The position numbers and the translations under genes were made by a program. Of a stretch of 64,000 bases of DNA, positions 35,237-42,723 are shown piece after piece. The stretch is taken from contig NZ_JACHJP010000007.1 in assembly GCF_014203715.1 (NCBI RefSeq), positions 1-64,000 of the forward strand. The letters run 5' to 3'. This DNA comes from Streptosporangium saharense (GTDB lineage Bacteria; Actinomycetota; Actinomycetes; Streptosporangiales; Streptosporangiaceae). A model generated the notes under the pieces. That model saw nothing but the letters and a program-made list of their open reading frames with translations, was not told where the DNA came from and did no database searches. Each line of letters starts with the position of its first letter. Positions within the stretch are counted from its first letter, which is position 1.

Positions 35237-36664
35237 TCATGGGAGCAGCAGTCCCCAGTAGAGGGCCCACGGGACGAACAGGGCGCCCCCGGTCAGCAGC
35301 AGGCCGAGCCGTACCCGCTCACCCCTGTCGAGAGAGGCGCGGGTACGGCGCCAGGCCAGGGCGGTGCGGGCCGCCGCGACGACCGAGACGACCGCGAGGA
35401 CCTGCAGCGCCAGCCAGACCAGCGGGCGCCCGAGCAGCACGGGCCCCGGGGCGGCCAGCTTGCCGCCGGTCATCACCAGGTAGAACAGGTAGCAGAACGA
35501 GCCGAGGACCGAGACGAGCCCTCCCGCGCTGAGCAGCCGCGCCGCCCTGCTCACCGGGGGCCGGGACCCGCCGCGAAGACGCCGCACCAGCGCGACCACC
35601 GGATAGGCCGTGAAGGCGACCAGGAACAGCGCCAGGGCCACGAGCTGCGCCGCCGCCGACTCCCACCAGGCGGGCGGATCGACCGGCACCGTGAGGGAGT
35701 CCTGAGTCGGGGCGGGACCCGAGGAACGCGTCGTCGGCGGCCTGCCCGCCGCGACCTCGCCGACCCAGGATCCGACCAGGTCGGCGTAGCCGGGGGCCAG
35801 CTCGGGCAGCCGGGTGACGCCGCCGTCCGGGGTCAGGTGGGCGGCGTGGTCGGCGCCGGGGACGAAGTGCGCGACGTAGTGCTTGTTGCCGCCCAGCGCC
35901 CTGGAGAAGATCGGCGGGCTCTCCTTCGGCGGGGTCAGCAGGTCGTGGGTGCCCCAGATGGCGAGGACCGGCTGACGGATCGAGGCCAGGGGCGGCACCG
36001 GGTCGTAGTAGGGCTCGGGGAACAGGCCGCCGTCGGCGATCGTCCGGTAGAGGTTCAGCTCGGCCCGGTCGACCAGTGAGCCCGTGACCCCGGCCTTGCG
36101 CAGCCCGGCGGCCACGGCCCAGGTCTGCTGCCGCAGCGGGGGCAGCCCGTTGGCGCCGACGACCACGACGAAGGCGACGTCCCTGGACCGGGAGGCGGCG
36201 AGCGGGGCGACCCAGCCGCCCTCGCTGAGCCCCCAGACGCCGACCTTGGCCGGATCGACGCCCGGCTGGACGCGCAGCGCCGCCACGGCGCCGAGCGCGT
36301 CGTCGGCGAGCTGCGAGTAGGACCGCTGGAAGAGCGAGTATCCCGTCGCCCGCTTGTCGTAGATCAGCACGGCCATGCCCCTGCGGGCGAACTCCACGGC
36401 CTCACCCAGCAGCTTCGTGCGCGGCACCCCCGTGCCCGCGCCGTGCACCAGGACGACACCGGGCCGCCCGGCGGTGGCTTCATTGGCGGCTTCGGCGGCT
36501 TTGGTGAGGACCGTGCCGTGCATGGCGAGTCCCCCCTCGCCGTGGAAGTCCACCTCCGCGGCCTTCAGGTCGGAGGGCACACCCGGGGGCGTGCCGGAGG
36601 AGGCAGAGACGGGGGGTACGGCGAGCAGGCCGAGGGCCGCCACCGCCAGGAGGATTCTTCGCAT
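35237..36664 (-). CDS. Secreted/membrane alpha/beta hydrolase
   Basis: A 475-residue protein. A signal peptide (RRILLAVAALGLLAVPPVSAS) precedes an alpha/beta hydrolase domain (about 35-310): oxyanion turn VVLVHGAGTG, nucleophile elbow VWGLSEGGWVA, acid IWGTHDLLTP and catalytic His in GADHAAHL. Four hydrophobic segments follow (about 345-475), so the enzyme is tethered outside the membrane. ATG 36664 has no ribosome site and lies 13 bp from the operator, so the transcript may be leaderless. It is divergent from an ArsR-like regulator that probably represses it. Substrate unknown; ester or peptide hydrolysis is likely. Confidence 0.87.
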   Translation of the reverse strand: MRRILLAVAALGLLAVPPVSASSGTPPGVPSDLKAAEVDFHGEGGLAMHGTVLTKAAEAANEATAGRPGVVLVHGAGTGVPRTKLLGEAVEFARRGMAVLIYDKRATGYSLFQRSYSQLADDALGAVAALRVQPGVDPAKVGVWGLSEGGWVAPLAASRSRDVAFVVVVGANGLPPLRQQTWAVAAGLRKAGVTGSLVDRAELNLYRTIADGGLFPEPYYDPVPPLASIRQPVLAIWGTHDLLTPPKESPPIFSRALGGNKHYVAHFVPGADHAAHLTPDGGVTRLPELAPGYADLVGSWVGEVAAGRPPTTRSSGPAPTQDSLTVPVDPPAWWESAAAQLVALALFLVAFTAYPVVALVRRLRGGSRPPVSRAARLLSAGGLVSVLGSFCYLFYLVMTGGKLAAPGPVLLGRPLVWLALQVLAVVSVVAAARTALAWRRTRASLDRGERVRLGLLLTGGALFVPWALYWGLLLP

Positions 36665-36676
36665 ATGCCGAACATA

Positions 36677-36713
36677 CTTTGCAGAGACTTCTCTGCAAAG
36701 AGTTCTCTGCAAA
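36677..36713. promoter_or_regulatory. Operator of the hydrolase/ArsR-like divergent pair
   Basis: CTTTGCAGAG and CTCTGCAAAG form perfect 10-bp arms around ACTT (36677-36700). A third half-site repeats TTCTCTGCAAA exactly at 36703-36713, 14 bp after the first copy. It occupies the short gap between the hydrolase start and the regulator start, so binding would block both promoters. The neighbouring winged-helix protein is the obvious binder (inference). Confidence 0.8.
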
Positions 36714-36763
36714 TATCCTTCTGCGGGAGTAGACTGATCATCGTGAAGGATGAGGAGCCGTCG

Positions 36764-37303
36764 ATGCTCGACCCGGCCAGGCTCAAGGCACTGGCCCATC
36801 CCATGCGGCGGCTCATGCTGCGCCACCTCAGCGTGCACGGCCCCGCGACCTCGACCACGCTCGGCGAACTGCTCGACGCCAAGACGGGCACGACCAGCTA
36901 CCACCTGCGCCAGTTGGAGAAGGCGGGCTTCGTCGAGGAGATCCCGGAGCGCTCGACCGGAAGGGAGCGCTGGTGGCGCAGGACCCGGGCGCTCAGGGAC
37001 ATGCGGCCCCCGACGCCCGGTCAGCTCGCCCCCGAGGACCGTCCCGTGCTGACCGAGTTCCACCGGATGGGGCTTGAGGAGGACCGCGAGCTGTTCGAGC
37101 GCTTCCCCGCCGCCTACCTGCGCGACCCCCGATGGGCCAAGGCGTCGCGCGGCCTCGGCAGGATGACGGAGGAGGAGTTCGAGGAGTTCTTCGAGGCCTA
37201 CATCGCGTTGCTGATGAGATACAACCGGACGCCCGAGGAGGCCCCGCCGGGGGCGCGTCCGATGTTCGTCCGGCTGTTCGCCATGCCCGCGGACGAGGAG
37301 TGA
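36764..37303 (+). CDS. ArsR-like winged-helix transcriptional regulator
   Basis: A 179-residue regulator. Residues about 1-75 are an ArsR/helix_turn_helix_5 domain: LDPARLKALAHPMRRLMLRH, TTLGELLDAKTGTTSYHLRQLEKAGFVEE. The ligand-binding remainder is helical and acidic and lacks a Cys-x-Cys metal motif, so it is not a classical metal sensor. ATG 36764 has GAGGAG upstream; GTG 36743 in frame is an alternative. It is divergent from the membrane hydrolase and separated from it by an inverted and direct repeat operator. Confidence 0.9.
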   Translation: MLDPARLKALAHPMRRLMLRHLSVHGPATSTTLGELLDAKTGTTSYHLRQLEKAGFVEEIPERSTGRERWWRRTRALRDMRPPTPGQLAPEDRPVLTEFHRMGLEEDRELFERFPAAYLRDPRWAKASRGLGRMTEEEFEEFFEAYIALLMRYNRTPEEAPPGARPMFVRLFAMPADEE

Positions 37304-37374
37304 GCCCGGCCGGGCGCATGCCGTACGTTCCCCGCTGCCCCCACTCTCAGGGGCAACGGGGAGGGTCAGACGGG

Positions 37375-37626
37375 CTATCCGCCGATGGCGCGGTGCACGC
37401 TCCTGCTGGTCGAGCGGTCGAGGGCGGCCTTGACCACGCCGAAGATGGCTCCCTGCACGGCAGCCGCGACCAGGACCTCGCCCCAGCCGTACTCGTCGGA
37501 GGTCGCCTGGGGCGCCTCGTCCGTGCCCGCGACGAGCTTCCACACCTGCTTGAAGACGGCACCCGCGATGGCACCGCCGATCATTCCGCTCACGACGCCC
37601 GCACCTCGGGCAACGATCTTGCTCAC
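37375..37626 (-). CDS. DUF4235 family membrane protein
   Basis: An 83-residue protein with glycine-rich hydrophobic segments: GAGVVSGMIGGAIAGAVFKQVW and VLVAAAVQGAIFGVVKAALDR (each shortened). The central WKLVAGTDEAPQATSDEYGW and the closing DRSTSRSVHRAIG fit DUF4235. Function unknown; such proteins are probably small membrane components. GTG 37626 is the start, after GGAGCG. It is monocistronic and close to the DUF6458 gene upstream on the same strand. Confidence 0.87.
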   Translation of the reverse strand: MSKIVARGAGVVSGMIGGAIAGAVFKQVWKLVAGTDEAPQATSDEYGWGEVLVAAAVQGAIFGVVKAALDRSTSRSVHRAIGG

Positions 37627-37735
37627 CGTTCACGCTCCGTTCGCTCTGTCCGGAAGGTCCGGGAAGTCCGGGAAGTCCGGGAAAAGGACGCCTGAGCGCC
37701 CCCGTCGCGATCGGACGGGGGCGCGGGGGGCCGTG

Positions 37736-37999
37736 TCACACGACCGGCGGGTCGTCGTAGGGACGCTCCTGGTAGACGCGGCGGTGGGTCACCGGGTCCT
37801 CCTCGACCACGGTGGTGGTCGGCGCGACCGCCCTGCGGGCGAACCTGACCCGGTAGATCGCGAACAGCAGCCACACGAGGCCGCCGAGCATCAGGACGAC
37901 CCCGACGACGTTGATGTCGAGTCCCGCGATGTCGAACTCGACCGCCCAGGTGAGGATGGCGCCGAGCATGATGAGGATGATGCCACCTGCGATGGTCAT
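37736..37999 (-). CDS. DUF6458 family small membrane protein
   Basis: An 87-residue protein with two membrane segments (IAGGIILIMLGAILTWAV and VVGVVLMLGGLVWLLFAIY) and a basic then acidic cytoplasmic tail (RFARRAVAPTTTVVEEDP, RRVYQERPYDDPP). The IDVAGLDINVVG type loop (here FDIAGLDINVVG) is typical of DUF6458. Function unknown. ATG 37999 has GGAGGG upstream; the frame is open further but without a ribosome site. Confidence 0.88.
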   Translation of the reverse strand: MTIAGGIILIMLGAILTWAVEFDIAGLDINVVGVVLMLGGLVWLLFAIYRVRFARRAVAPTTTVVEEDPVTHRRVYQERPYDDPPVV

Positions 38000-38085
38000 G
38001 GGGGTTCCCTCCTTCGAGCCAACGCCCCATCCCCTATCCCCCACGCGAATCTCAAACGTCCGCATCGCCGTACAGAACGGGAAAA

Positions 38086-38125
38086 CAGCGACGGCCGCCC
38101 TCTCCGAGGAGAGAGCGGCCGTCGC
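38086..38125 (-). terminator. Terminator hairpin after the MetQ-like gene
   Basis: Arms of 18 bp (38088-38105 and 38108-38125, starting GCGACGGCCGCC) pair with one mismatch. On the minus strand the stem is followed by TGTTTTCCC. It lies 12 bp past the stop at 38137. Confidence 0.8.
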
Positions 38126-38136
38126 GGACAGGGCTT

Positions 38137-38985
38137 CTACGGTACGGCGGGCAGGACGGCTCCCTTGTAGGTGTCCTGGATGTACTTCTTCACCTCGGGC
38201 CCCTGGAGCAGTTCGGCGAGCTTCTTGATCCTCGGGTCGCCGACCTTCGCGGGGACGGTGACCAGGCCGTTGGCGTAGGGGTTGTCGTCGCCCTTCTCCA
38301 GGACCAGCGAGTCGGTCGCGGGCTGGAGCCCGGCTTCGAGGGCGTAGTTGCCGTTGATGACCGCGGCGTCAACGTCCTGGAGCGAGCGGGGAAGCTGGGC
38401 GGCCTCAAGGGGCTTGAACTGCAGTTCCTTGGGGTTGCCCGCCACGTCGCGCTCGGTGGCCTTGACGCCCACGCCCTCCTTGAGGGTGATCACCCCGTTG
38501 TCGGCCAGGAGCTTGAGCGCGCGGCCCAGGTTGCTCGCGTCGTTGGGCAGCGCGACCTGGGCGCCCTTGGCCAGCTTGGTGACGTCGTCGATCTTCTTGG
38601 AGTACAGCCCGAGCGGCTCGATGTGGACCGGGGCCACCCAGCTCAGCGTGATGCCCTTGCCCTTGGAGAACTCCTCAAGGTAGGGGATGTGCTGGAAGTA
38701 GTTGGCGTCGAGCCGTCCCTCGTCGAGCTGGACGTTCGGCTGGACGTAGTCGGTGAACTCGACGATCTCCAGGTTCAGCCCGGCCTTGGCGGCGAGGCTG
38801 TCCTTGACGAATTTCAGGATCTGACCGTGGGGCACGGGGTTCACGCCGACCTTGAGCGGCGCGTCGGTCTTCGGTGACGATCCGCCGTCCGGTGTGGCCG
38901 CGGACGTGGTCGCCTGCGTTCCGCCGCACGCGGTGAGGGTCCCGGCCAGGATCAACCCCGCCACGACTCCCAGCAATCTGCGCAT
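38137..38985 (-). CDS. MetQ/NlpA-family substrate-binding lipoprotein
   Basis: A 282-residue lipoprotein. Lipobox LAGTLTACGG near residue 20 predicts lipid anchoring at Cys. KVGVNPVPHGQILKFVKD is the first strand-helix of NlpA proteins, followed by VEFTDYVQPNVQLDEGRLDANYFQHIPYLE in segments and VALPNDASNLGRAL. The family binds methionine or related compounds for MetNI ABC importers. No metN or metI is next to it, so the permease must be elsewhere or the protein serves another function. ATG 38985 has GGGGGAAGT upstream. Confidence 0.92.
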   Translation of the reverse strand: MRRLLGVVAGLILAGTLTACGGTQATTSAATPDGGSSPKTDAPLKVGVNPVPHGQILKFVKDSLAAKAGLNLEIVEFTDYVQPNVQLDEGRLDANYFQHIPYLEEFSKGKGITLSWVAPVHIEPLGLYSKKIDDVTKLAKGAQVALPNDASNLGRALKLLADNGVITLKEGVGVKATERDVAGNPKELQFKPLEAAQLPRSLQDVDAAVINGNYALEAGLQPATDSLVLEKGDDNPYANGLVTVPAKVGDPRIKKLAELLQGPEVKKYIQDTYKGAVLPAVP

Positions 38986-39074
38986 ACTTCCCCCATATCC
39001 CAGTATGTTTAGTAGGAAATATGGCACAGCGGAGGTCCGCCGACAACCCGATCACCTGTCGACGGACAACGCGG

Positions 39075-39674
39075 TCACTTGCCGACGAGCGCCATCATCT
39101 GCTTGATCTGCGCGTCGCGCGAGGCCTGGATGCGGTTCGCCAGCGCCTTGGTCTCGGCGTTCTGGCCCGCCATCAGCTCCACCTTGGTCATCTGGATGGC
39201 GTCGTCCTGCTGGGAGATCAGGGCGTTGAGGAGGCGTTTCTCGAACTCGGCGTCGGGGGTCTTCGAGATCATCTTGATCTGGGCGTCGCTCAGCCCGTGG
39301 CCGCCGTGGCTTGAGTGCGCGCCCGCGGGGGCGGCCGTGGGACGCTTCCAGCCCTTCAGCCAGCCGGTCATCATCGTCACCTCCGCCTCCTGGGTGATGG
39401 CGATGGCCGCGGCCAGCATCTTGACGTCGCCGCTGATCTTCCTGTCGGCTGCCAGCCGTGCCAGCTTCGCTCCCTGGGCGTTGTGCGGCAGCATCATCTG
39501 CAGGAACATCACGTCGGCCGGATTGAAGTCCGGGCCCGCGACGAGTCCGGGGGCCGCGCTCGCGGGGGCTCCGACCGTCAACTGGCCACCGCCCTGTAAC
39601 TCCTGGAGGCTGTGTGAGCCACAGCCCGTGAGGAGAACAGCGCTCAGCACGAGCGGAACGGCGCGTTTCATCAT
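39075..39674 (-). CDS. DUF305 domain lipoprotein
   Basis: A 199-residue lipoprotein with lipobox VLLTGCGSH. The DUF305 domain is seen in DVMFLQMMLPHNAQGAKLA, ITQEAEVTMMTGWL and FEKRLLNALISQQDDAIQM. Met and His pairs (MMLPHN, SSHGGHG) suggest copper or other metal binding, as proposed for DUF305/CopM-type proteins. It acts at the outer face of the membrane. ATG 39674 has AGGAG upstream. Confidence 0.9.
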   Translation of the reverse strand: MMKRAVPLVLSAVLLTGCGSHSLQELQGGGQLTVGAPASAAPGLVAGPDFNPADVMFLQMMLPHNAQGAKLARLAADRKISGDVKMLAAAIAITQEAEVTMMTGWLKGWKRPTAAPAGAHSSHGGHGLSDAQIKMISKTPDAEFEKRLLNALISQQDDAIQMTKVELMAGQNAETKALANRIQASRDAQIKQMMALVGK

Positions 39675-39754
39675 GGGAACTCCTGATTGGGGGGTGCCCA
39701 GGTGGGGCGGCGGCGACCGCCCCACCCGGCAGGATCAGGCACGGTCAGAGAAGG

Positions 39755-40681
39755 TCAGACCCGCTGCCACAGAGAGGGGACGTTCGGCGGCTCCCAGCCC
39801 GGCAGCGCGGTGTGCGACTGCAGGCAGCGGTAGGTCGAGCCACCGTAGGTCACGGTCTTGCCCGCGGTGTAGGCCGTACCCGCCGCCCAGGCGCTTCCCG
39901 GCTGCGTCGGCGTCACCGTCGGCGTGACCGTGGGGGTCACCGTGGGAGTCACAGTGGGGGTGACGGTCGGCGTGACGGTGGGGGTCACCGTGGGCGTGAC
40001 GGTCGGGGTGACCGTCGGCGTCACGGTCGGGGTGGGCGTCGGGGTGCTTCCACCGCCGAAGTCCACGTCCGAGCAGGTGTAGAAGGCCTCGTTGCTGTAC
40101 AGGACGCGCTGCCAGATCGAGTAGATGAGCTGGCGGCCCGTGCGCTGCGGGATGTCGATCGTCCACTTGGTGAACGTGGTGGGGTTCTGGTTGTTGAACG
40201 TCTTGAGGGGCTCCAGGTCCGACCACTTCAGCGGCTTGGTGGGGTCCCAGCTCTGCTTGGTGATGTAGAACTCGAAGTTGCTCCCGCCGTGGGGGGCCGT
40301 GGCGTGGTAGGTGATCTCCAGCGGTCCGGGAGAGACCTTCGTCGCGGGCCAGTCGGCCCGGGGAAGGTCGAGGCCGCGATACTTCTCACGCCCCGCGCTG
40401 CAGAGCTTGCCGTCCGGGATGAGCGCGCGGTGGTTGCCGCCGGCCTCCAGCAGGGAGACCTCGTTCCAGTCGTAGATGGCCTGGGTCCCGCCGGCCGCGA
40501 TGGCCGCCTTGCAGGCCTCGGACTTGGGTGTCTCCGGCCCCTCGTTCTTGCAGAGGTAGACGCGGCTCGGCGGGTTCGACATGCTGCCGTGCGCGTCGGC
40601 CGCGGTCGCCGGAACCAGTGCGAGCACGGTTCCCAGGGTCAGTGCGGCGGCACCGGCTGCCGCCTTGTGTCGCAGGTGCAC
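39755..40681 (-). CDS. Lytic polysaccharide monooxygenase (AA10) with CBM5/12 module
   Basis: A 308-residue secreted copper enzyme that cleaves chitin or cellulose oxidatively. A signal peptide ends at ATAADA, leaving His31 as the mature N terminus (HGSMSNPPSRVYLC), which with the His of TAPHGGSNFEFY forms the copper histidine brace. The AA10 domain runs to about residue 225. A linker of about ten Thr-Val-Thr-Pro units follows, then a CBM5/12-type chitin-binding module (WAAGTAYTAGKTVTYGGSTY, CLQSHTALPGWEP, LWQRV). GTG 40681 lies seven bases after AGGAGG. The CBM suggests chitin. Not operonic with its neighbours. Confidence 0.95.
   Translation of the reverse strand: MHLRHKAAAGAAALTLGTVLALVPATAADAHGSMSNPPSRVYLCKNEGPETPKSEACKAAIAAGGTQAIYDWNEVSLLEAGGNHRALIPDGKLCSAGREKYRGLDLPRADWPATKVSPGPLEITYHATAPHGGSNFEFYITKQSWDPTKPLKWSDLEPLKTFNNQNPTTFTKWTIDIPQRTGRQLIYSIWQRVLYSNEAFYTCSDVDFGGGSTPTPTPTVTPTVTPTVTPTVTPTVTPTVTPTVTPTVTPTVTPTVTPTQPGSAWAAGTAYTAGKTVTYGGSTYRCLQSHTALPGWEPPNVPSLWQRV
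39905..40040. repeat. 12-bp tandem repeat encoding the LPMO linker
   Basis: About eleven copies of a 12-bp unit related to GTGACGGTCGGC encode Thr-Val-Thr-Pro on the minus strand. Copies differ mainly at third positions. Such tracts vary in copy number by slippage, changing the distance between the catalytic and binding domains. Confidence 0.85.
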
Positions 40682-40800
40682 GTGGACTCCTCCTGAAGGG
40701 GGGGATGGAGGTAGGACATGTCCAACGGCCGACGGATAGCACGTTATTAGCAAGAAACCTTACTAAAAATTCCTTCCACGCGGCTAGGTCACGTGGGTAT

Positions 40801-41712
40801 TCACCCTGTCACCAGCACGACCTTGCCCCGGCCGTGCCGTCCCTCGACCTCCCGGTGGGCGTCCGCGGCCCGGTCGAGGGGGTAGGCCACGCGCACCGGG
40901 AAGTCCAGCTCCCCCCTGGCGTAGAGGTCGGCCAGCTCGGCGAGCCTGGAGGCCAGGCGCACCCCCCTGGTCGTCTGGACGCCGAGGCTCTCCGCCTTCT
41001 CGTGCTCGACCAGCGTGACGATCCGCTCCCCCGGCACCAGGCTCAGGGAGACGTCGAGGGCGTCACCGCCCGCGCCGTCCAGGACGAGGTCGACGCCCTC
41101 GGGGGCCAGCTTCCGCACCCGGTCGAGCAGGCCCTCGCCGTAGGCGACTGGGACGGCGCCGAGGGAGCGCAGGTAGTCGTGGTTCTCCTCCCGCGCGGTG
41201 CCGATCACCGTCGTGGCGCCCCACAGCCTGGCGAGCTGCACCGCGGCGGTGCCGACCGCGCCCGCGGCGGCGTGGACCAGGACGGTGTGCCCCGGTGCGA
41301 CGCCGAGTTGCCTGAGGGCGATGTGGGCGGTCTGCGTCCCCGCGGTGAAGCCGCCCGCCACCTCCCAGGGCATGTTCTCCGGCTTGGCCGTGACGTTCTC
41401 CGCCGGGACGACGACGTATTCGGCGTAGGAGTTCAGCAGGTTGAACCCCAGCACCTCGTCACCCACGGCGACCTCGCTCACGTCGGGACCCACCTGGTCC
41501 ACGACGCCGGAGAACTCGTTGCCCGGCACCCTGGGCAGGTCCGCCGGGGCCCCCGGCGGGAGCCAGCCCTGCCGTACGGCCACATCGAACGGCTGCACGC
41601 CCGCGGCCCGCACCTTCACCCGCACCTGACCCGGCCCGGCCTCGGGGGTCGGCAGCTCGACCACCTTGAGCACCTCGGGTCCGCCAAACTCGGTGACAAC
41701 AGCGGCTCTCAT
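40801..41712 (-). CDS. NADP-dependent quinone oxidoreductase (MDR family)
   Basis: A 303-residue zinc-independent medium-chain reductase. N-terminal GroES-like part RAAVVTEFGGPEVLKVVELP and GNEFSGVVDQVG, then the cofactor site VLVHAAAGAVGTAAVQLARL with the AxxGxxG fold. There are no zinc-ligand Cys. It is of the quinone reductase/zeta-crystallin kind and reduces a quinone or enone with NADPH. ATG 41712 has GAGGAG at good spacing. The PIG-L gene ends 76 bp upstream of it on the same strand. Confidence 0.9.
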   Translation of the reverse strand: MRAAVVTEFGGPEVLKVVELPTPEAGPGQVRVKVRAAGVQPFDVAVRQGWLPPGAPADLPRVPGNEFSGVVDQVGPDVSEVAVGDEVLGFNLLNSYAEYVVVPAENVTAKPENMPWEVAGGFTAGTQTAHIALRQLGVAPGHTVLVHAAAGAVGTAAVQLARLWGATTVIGTAREENHDYLRSLGAVPVAYGEGLLDRVRKLAPEGVDLVLDGAGGDALDVSLSLVPGERIVTLVEHEKAESLGVQTTRGVRLASRLAELADLYARGELDFPVRVAYPLDRAADAHREVEGRHGRGKVVLVTG

Positions 41713-41788
41713 CACGTCACTCCTCAGTCGTTCACTCGCCGGTGTGGACCTCCAATCTGCAATCTCAACCAACGTTCAGGTCAACCTG

Positions 41789-42610
41789 TCACGCGTCGCG
41801 GAGGCCGTCGAAGAGGTCGTCCTCGCGCTCGGCGCCGCCCACCCGGTCGAAGTGACGGACGAACGCCTCGTAGCCCAGTGCCCGGTGCTGGATCTCCTCG
41901 GGCATGCGCAGCAGGAAAATGTTCTCCCCCTGGCTGGCGTGCGCCCGCAGGGCCTTGCGCTTGCGTTCGACGTACGGCGCGACGTCGACGACGGTGGTGA
42001 TGAGCTCCTCCGGGGTGCCGAAGTCGTCGGGAAGCTCCTCCACCTCGTCCCCGGCGCCGATCGAGCGGAGATAGGCGAACAGCTCGGCGATCCGCTCCCT
42101 GGGCACCGCGGTGTAGTAGAGCTTGTCCGGGATGCCGGTCGCCTCGGCCGCGGCCAGGGCGATGCGGTTGGCCTGGATGTGGTCGGGATGGCCGTAGTTG
42201 CCGTTCTCGTCGTAGGTGACCACGACCTGCGGCCGGTAGTGCTCCATCAACGCGGCGAGCCTGCCGACGGCCTCCTCGAAGGGCACGTTGGCGAAGGCGT
42301 CGCGCGCCTGGTTGCCCTCCCAGCCGACCATGCCCGAGTCGCGGTAGCCGAGCAGCTCGACGTGGGCGATCCCGAGGTGGGTCACCGAGTCGTTCAGCTC
42401 CTCAAGGCGCAGCGCGCTGACGGCCGCCTCGTCGTGCCCCGGGTCACCCGGCTTCACCCCGCCGGGGCCGTCGCCCTGCTCGCCGTTGGTGCAGGTGACC
42501 AGGACGGTGCGGATGCCCTCCTCGGCATATCTGGCGAAGATCCCGCCCGTCCCCAGAACCTCGTCGTCAGGGTGGGCGTGGACGGCCATCAGCGTCAGTT
42601 CGCGTTTCAT
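41789..42610 (-). CDS. PIG-L family deacetylase
   Basis: A 273-residue LmbE-like zinc deacetylase. Zinc-binding motif AVHAHPDDEVLGTGG near residue 10, and the second motif YGHPDHIQANR near 150. The family includes MshB and Mca of mycothiol metabolism and deacetylases acting on GlcNAc conjugates; the sequence alone does not tell which. ATG 42610 has GGAGAGG nine bases upstream. It lies 113 bp downstream of the carboxylase alpha subunit on the same strand, perhaps in the same transcript. Confidence 0.9.
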   Translation of the reverse strand: MKRELTLMAVHAHPDDEVLGTGGIFARYAEEGIRTVLVTCTNGEQGDGPGGVKPGDPGHDEAAVSALRLEELNDSVTHLGIAHVELLGYRDSGMVGWEGNQARDAFANVPFEEAVGRLAALMEHYRPQVVVTYDENGNYGHPDHIQANRIALAAAEATGIPDKLYYTAVPRERIAELFAYLRSIGAGDEVEELPDDFGTPEELITTVVDVAPYVERKRKALRAHASQGENIFLLRMPEEIQHRALGYEAFVRHFDRVGGAEREDDLFDGLRDA

Positions 42611-42723
42611 GGATGCAGACCTCTCCGTAGGGGAGGGCCGGACGGCCCCGCCCACTCTACGGCGGCTCCCGCGGCGGCGCGGCGGGAGCCGGAAGCGGCA
42701 CACACCCGTCCTTACCGGGCCGT

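Noticed and set aside
36665-37633. Long in-frame extension of the membrane hydrolase through the regulator gene
   Set aside because: It runs antisense to the ArsR-like gene and crosses the operator; the signal peptide begins at 36664.
38986-39074. SAM riboswitch upstream of the MetQ-like gene
   Set aside because: The gap is under 90 bp and shows no S-box-like stems.
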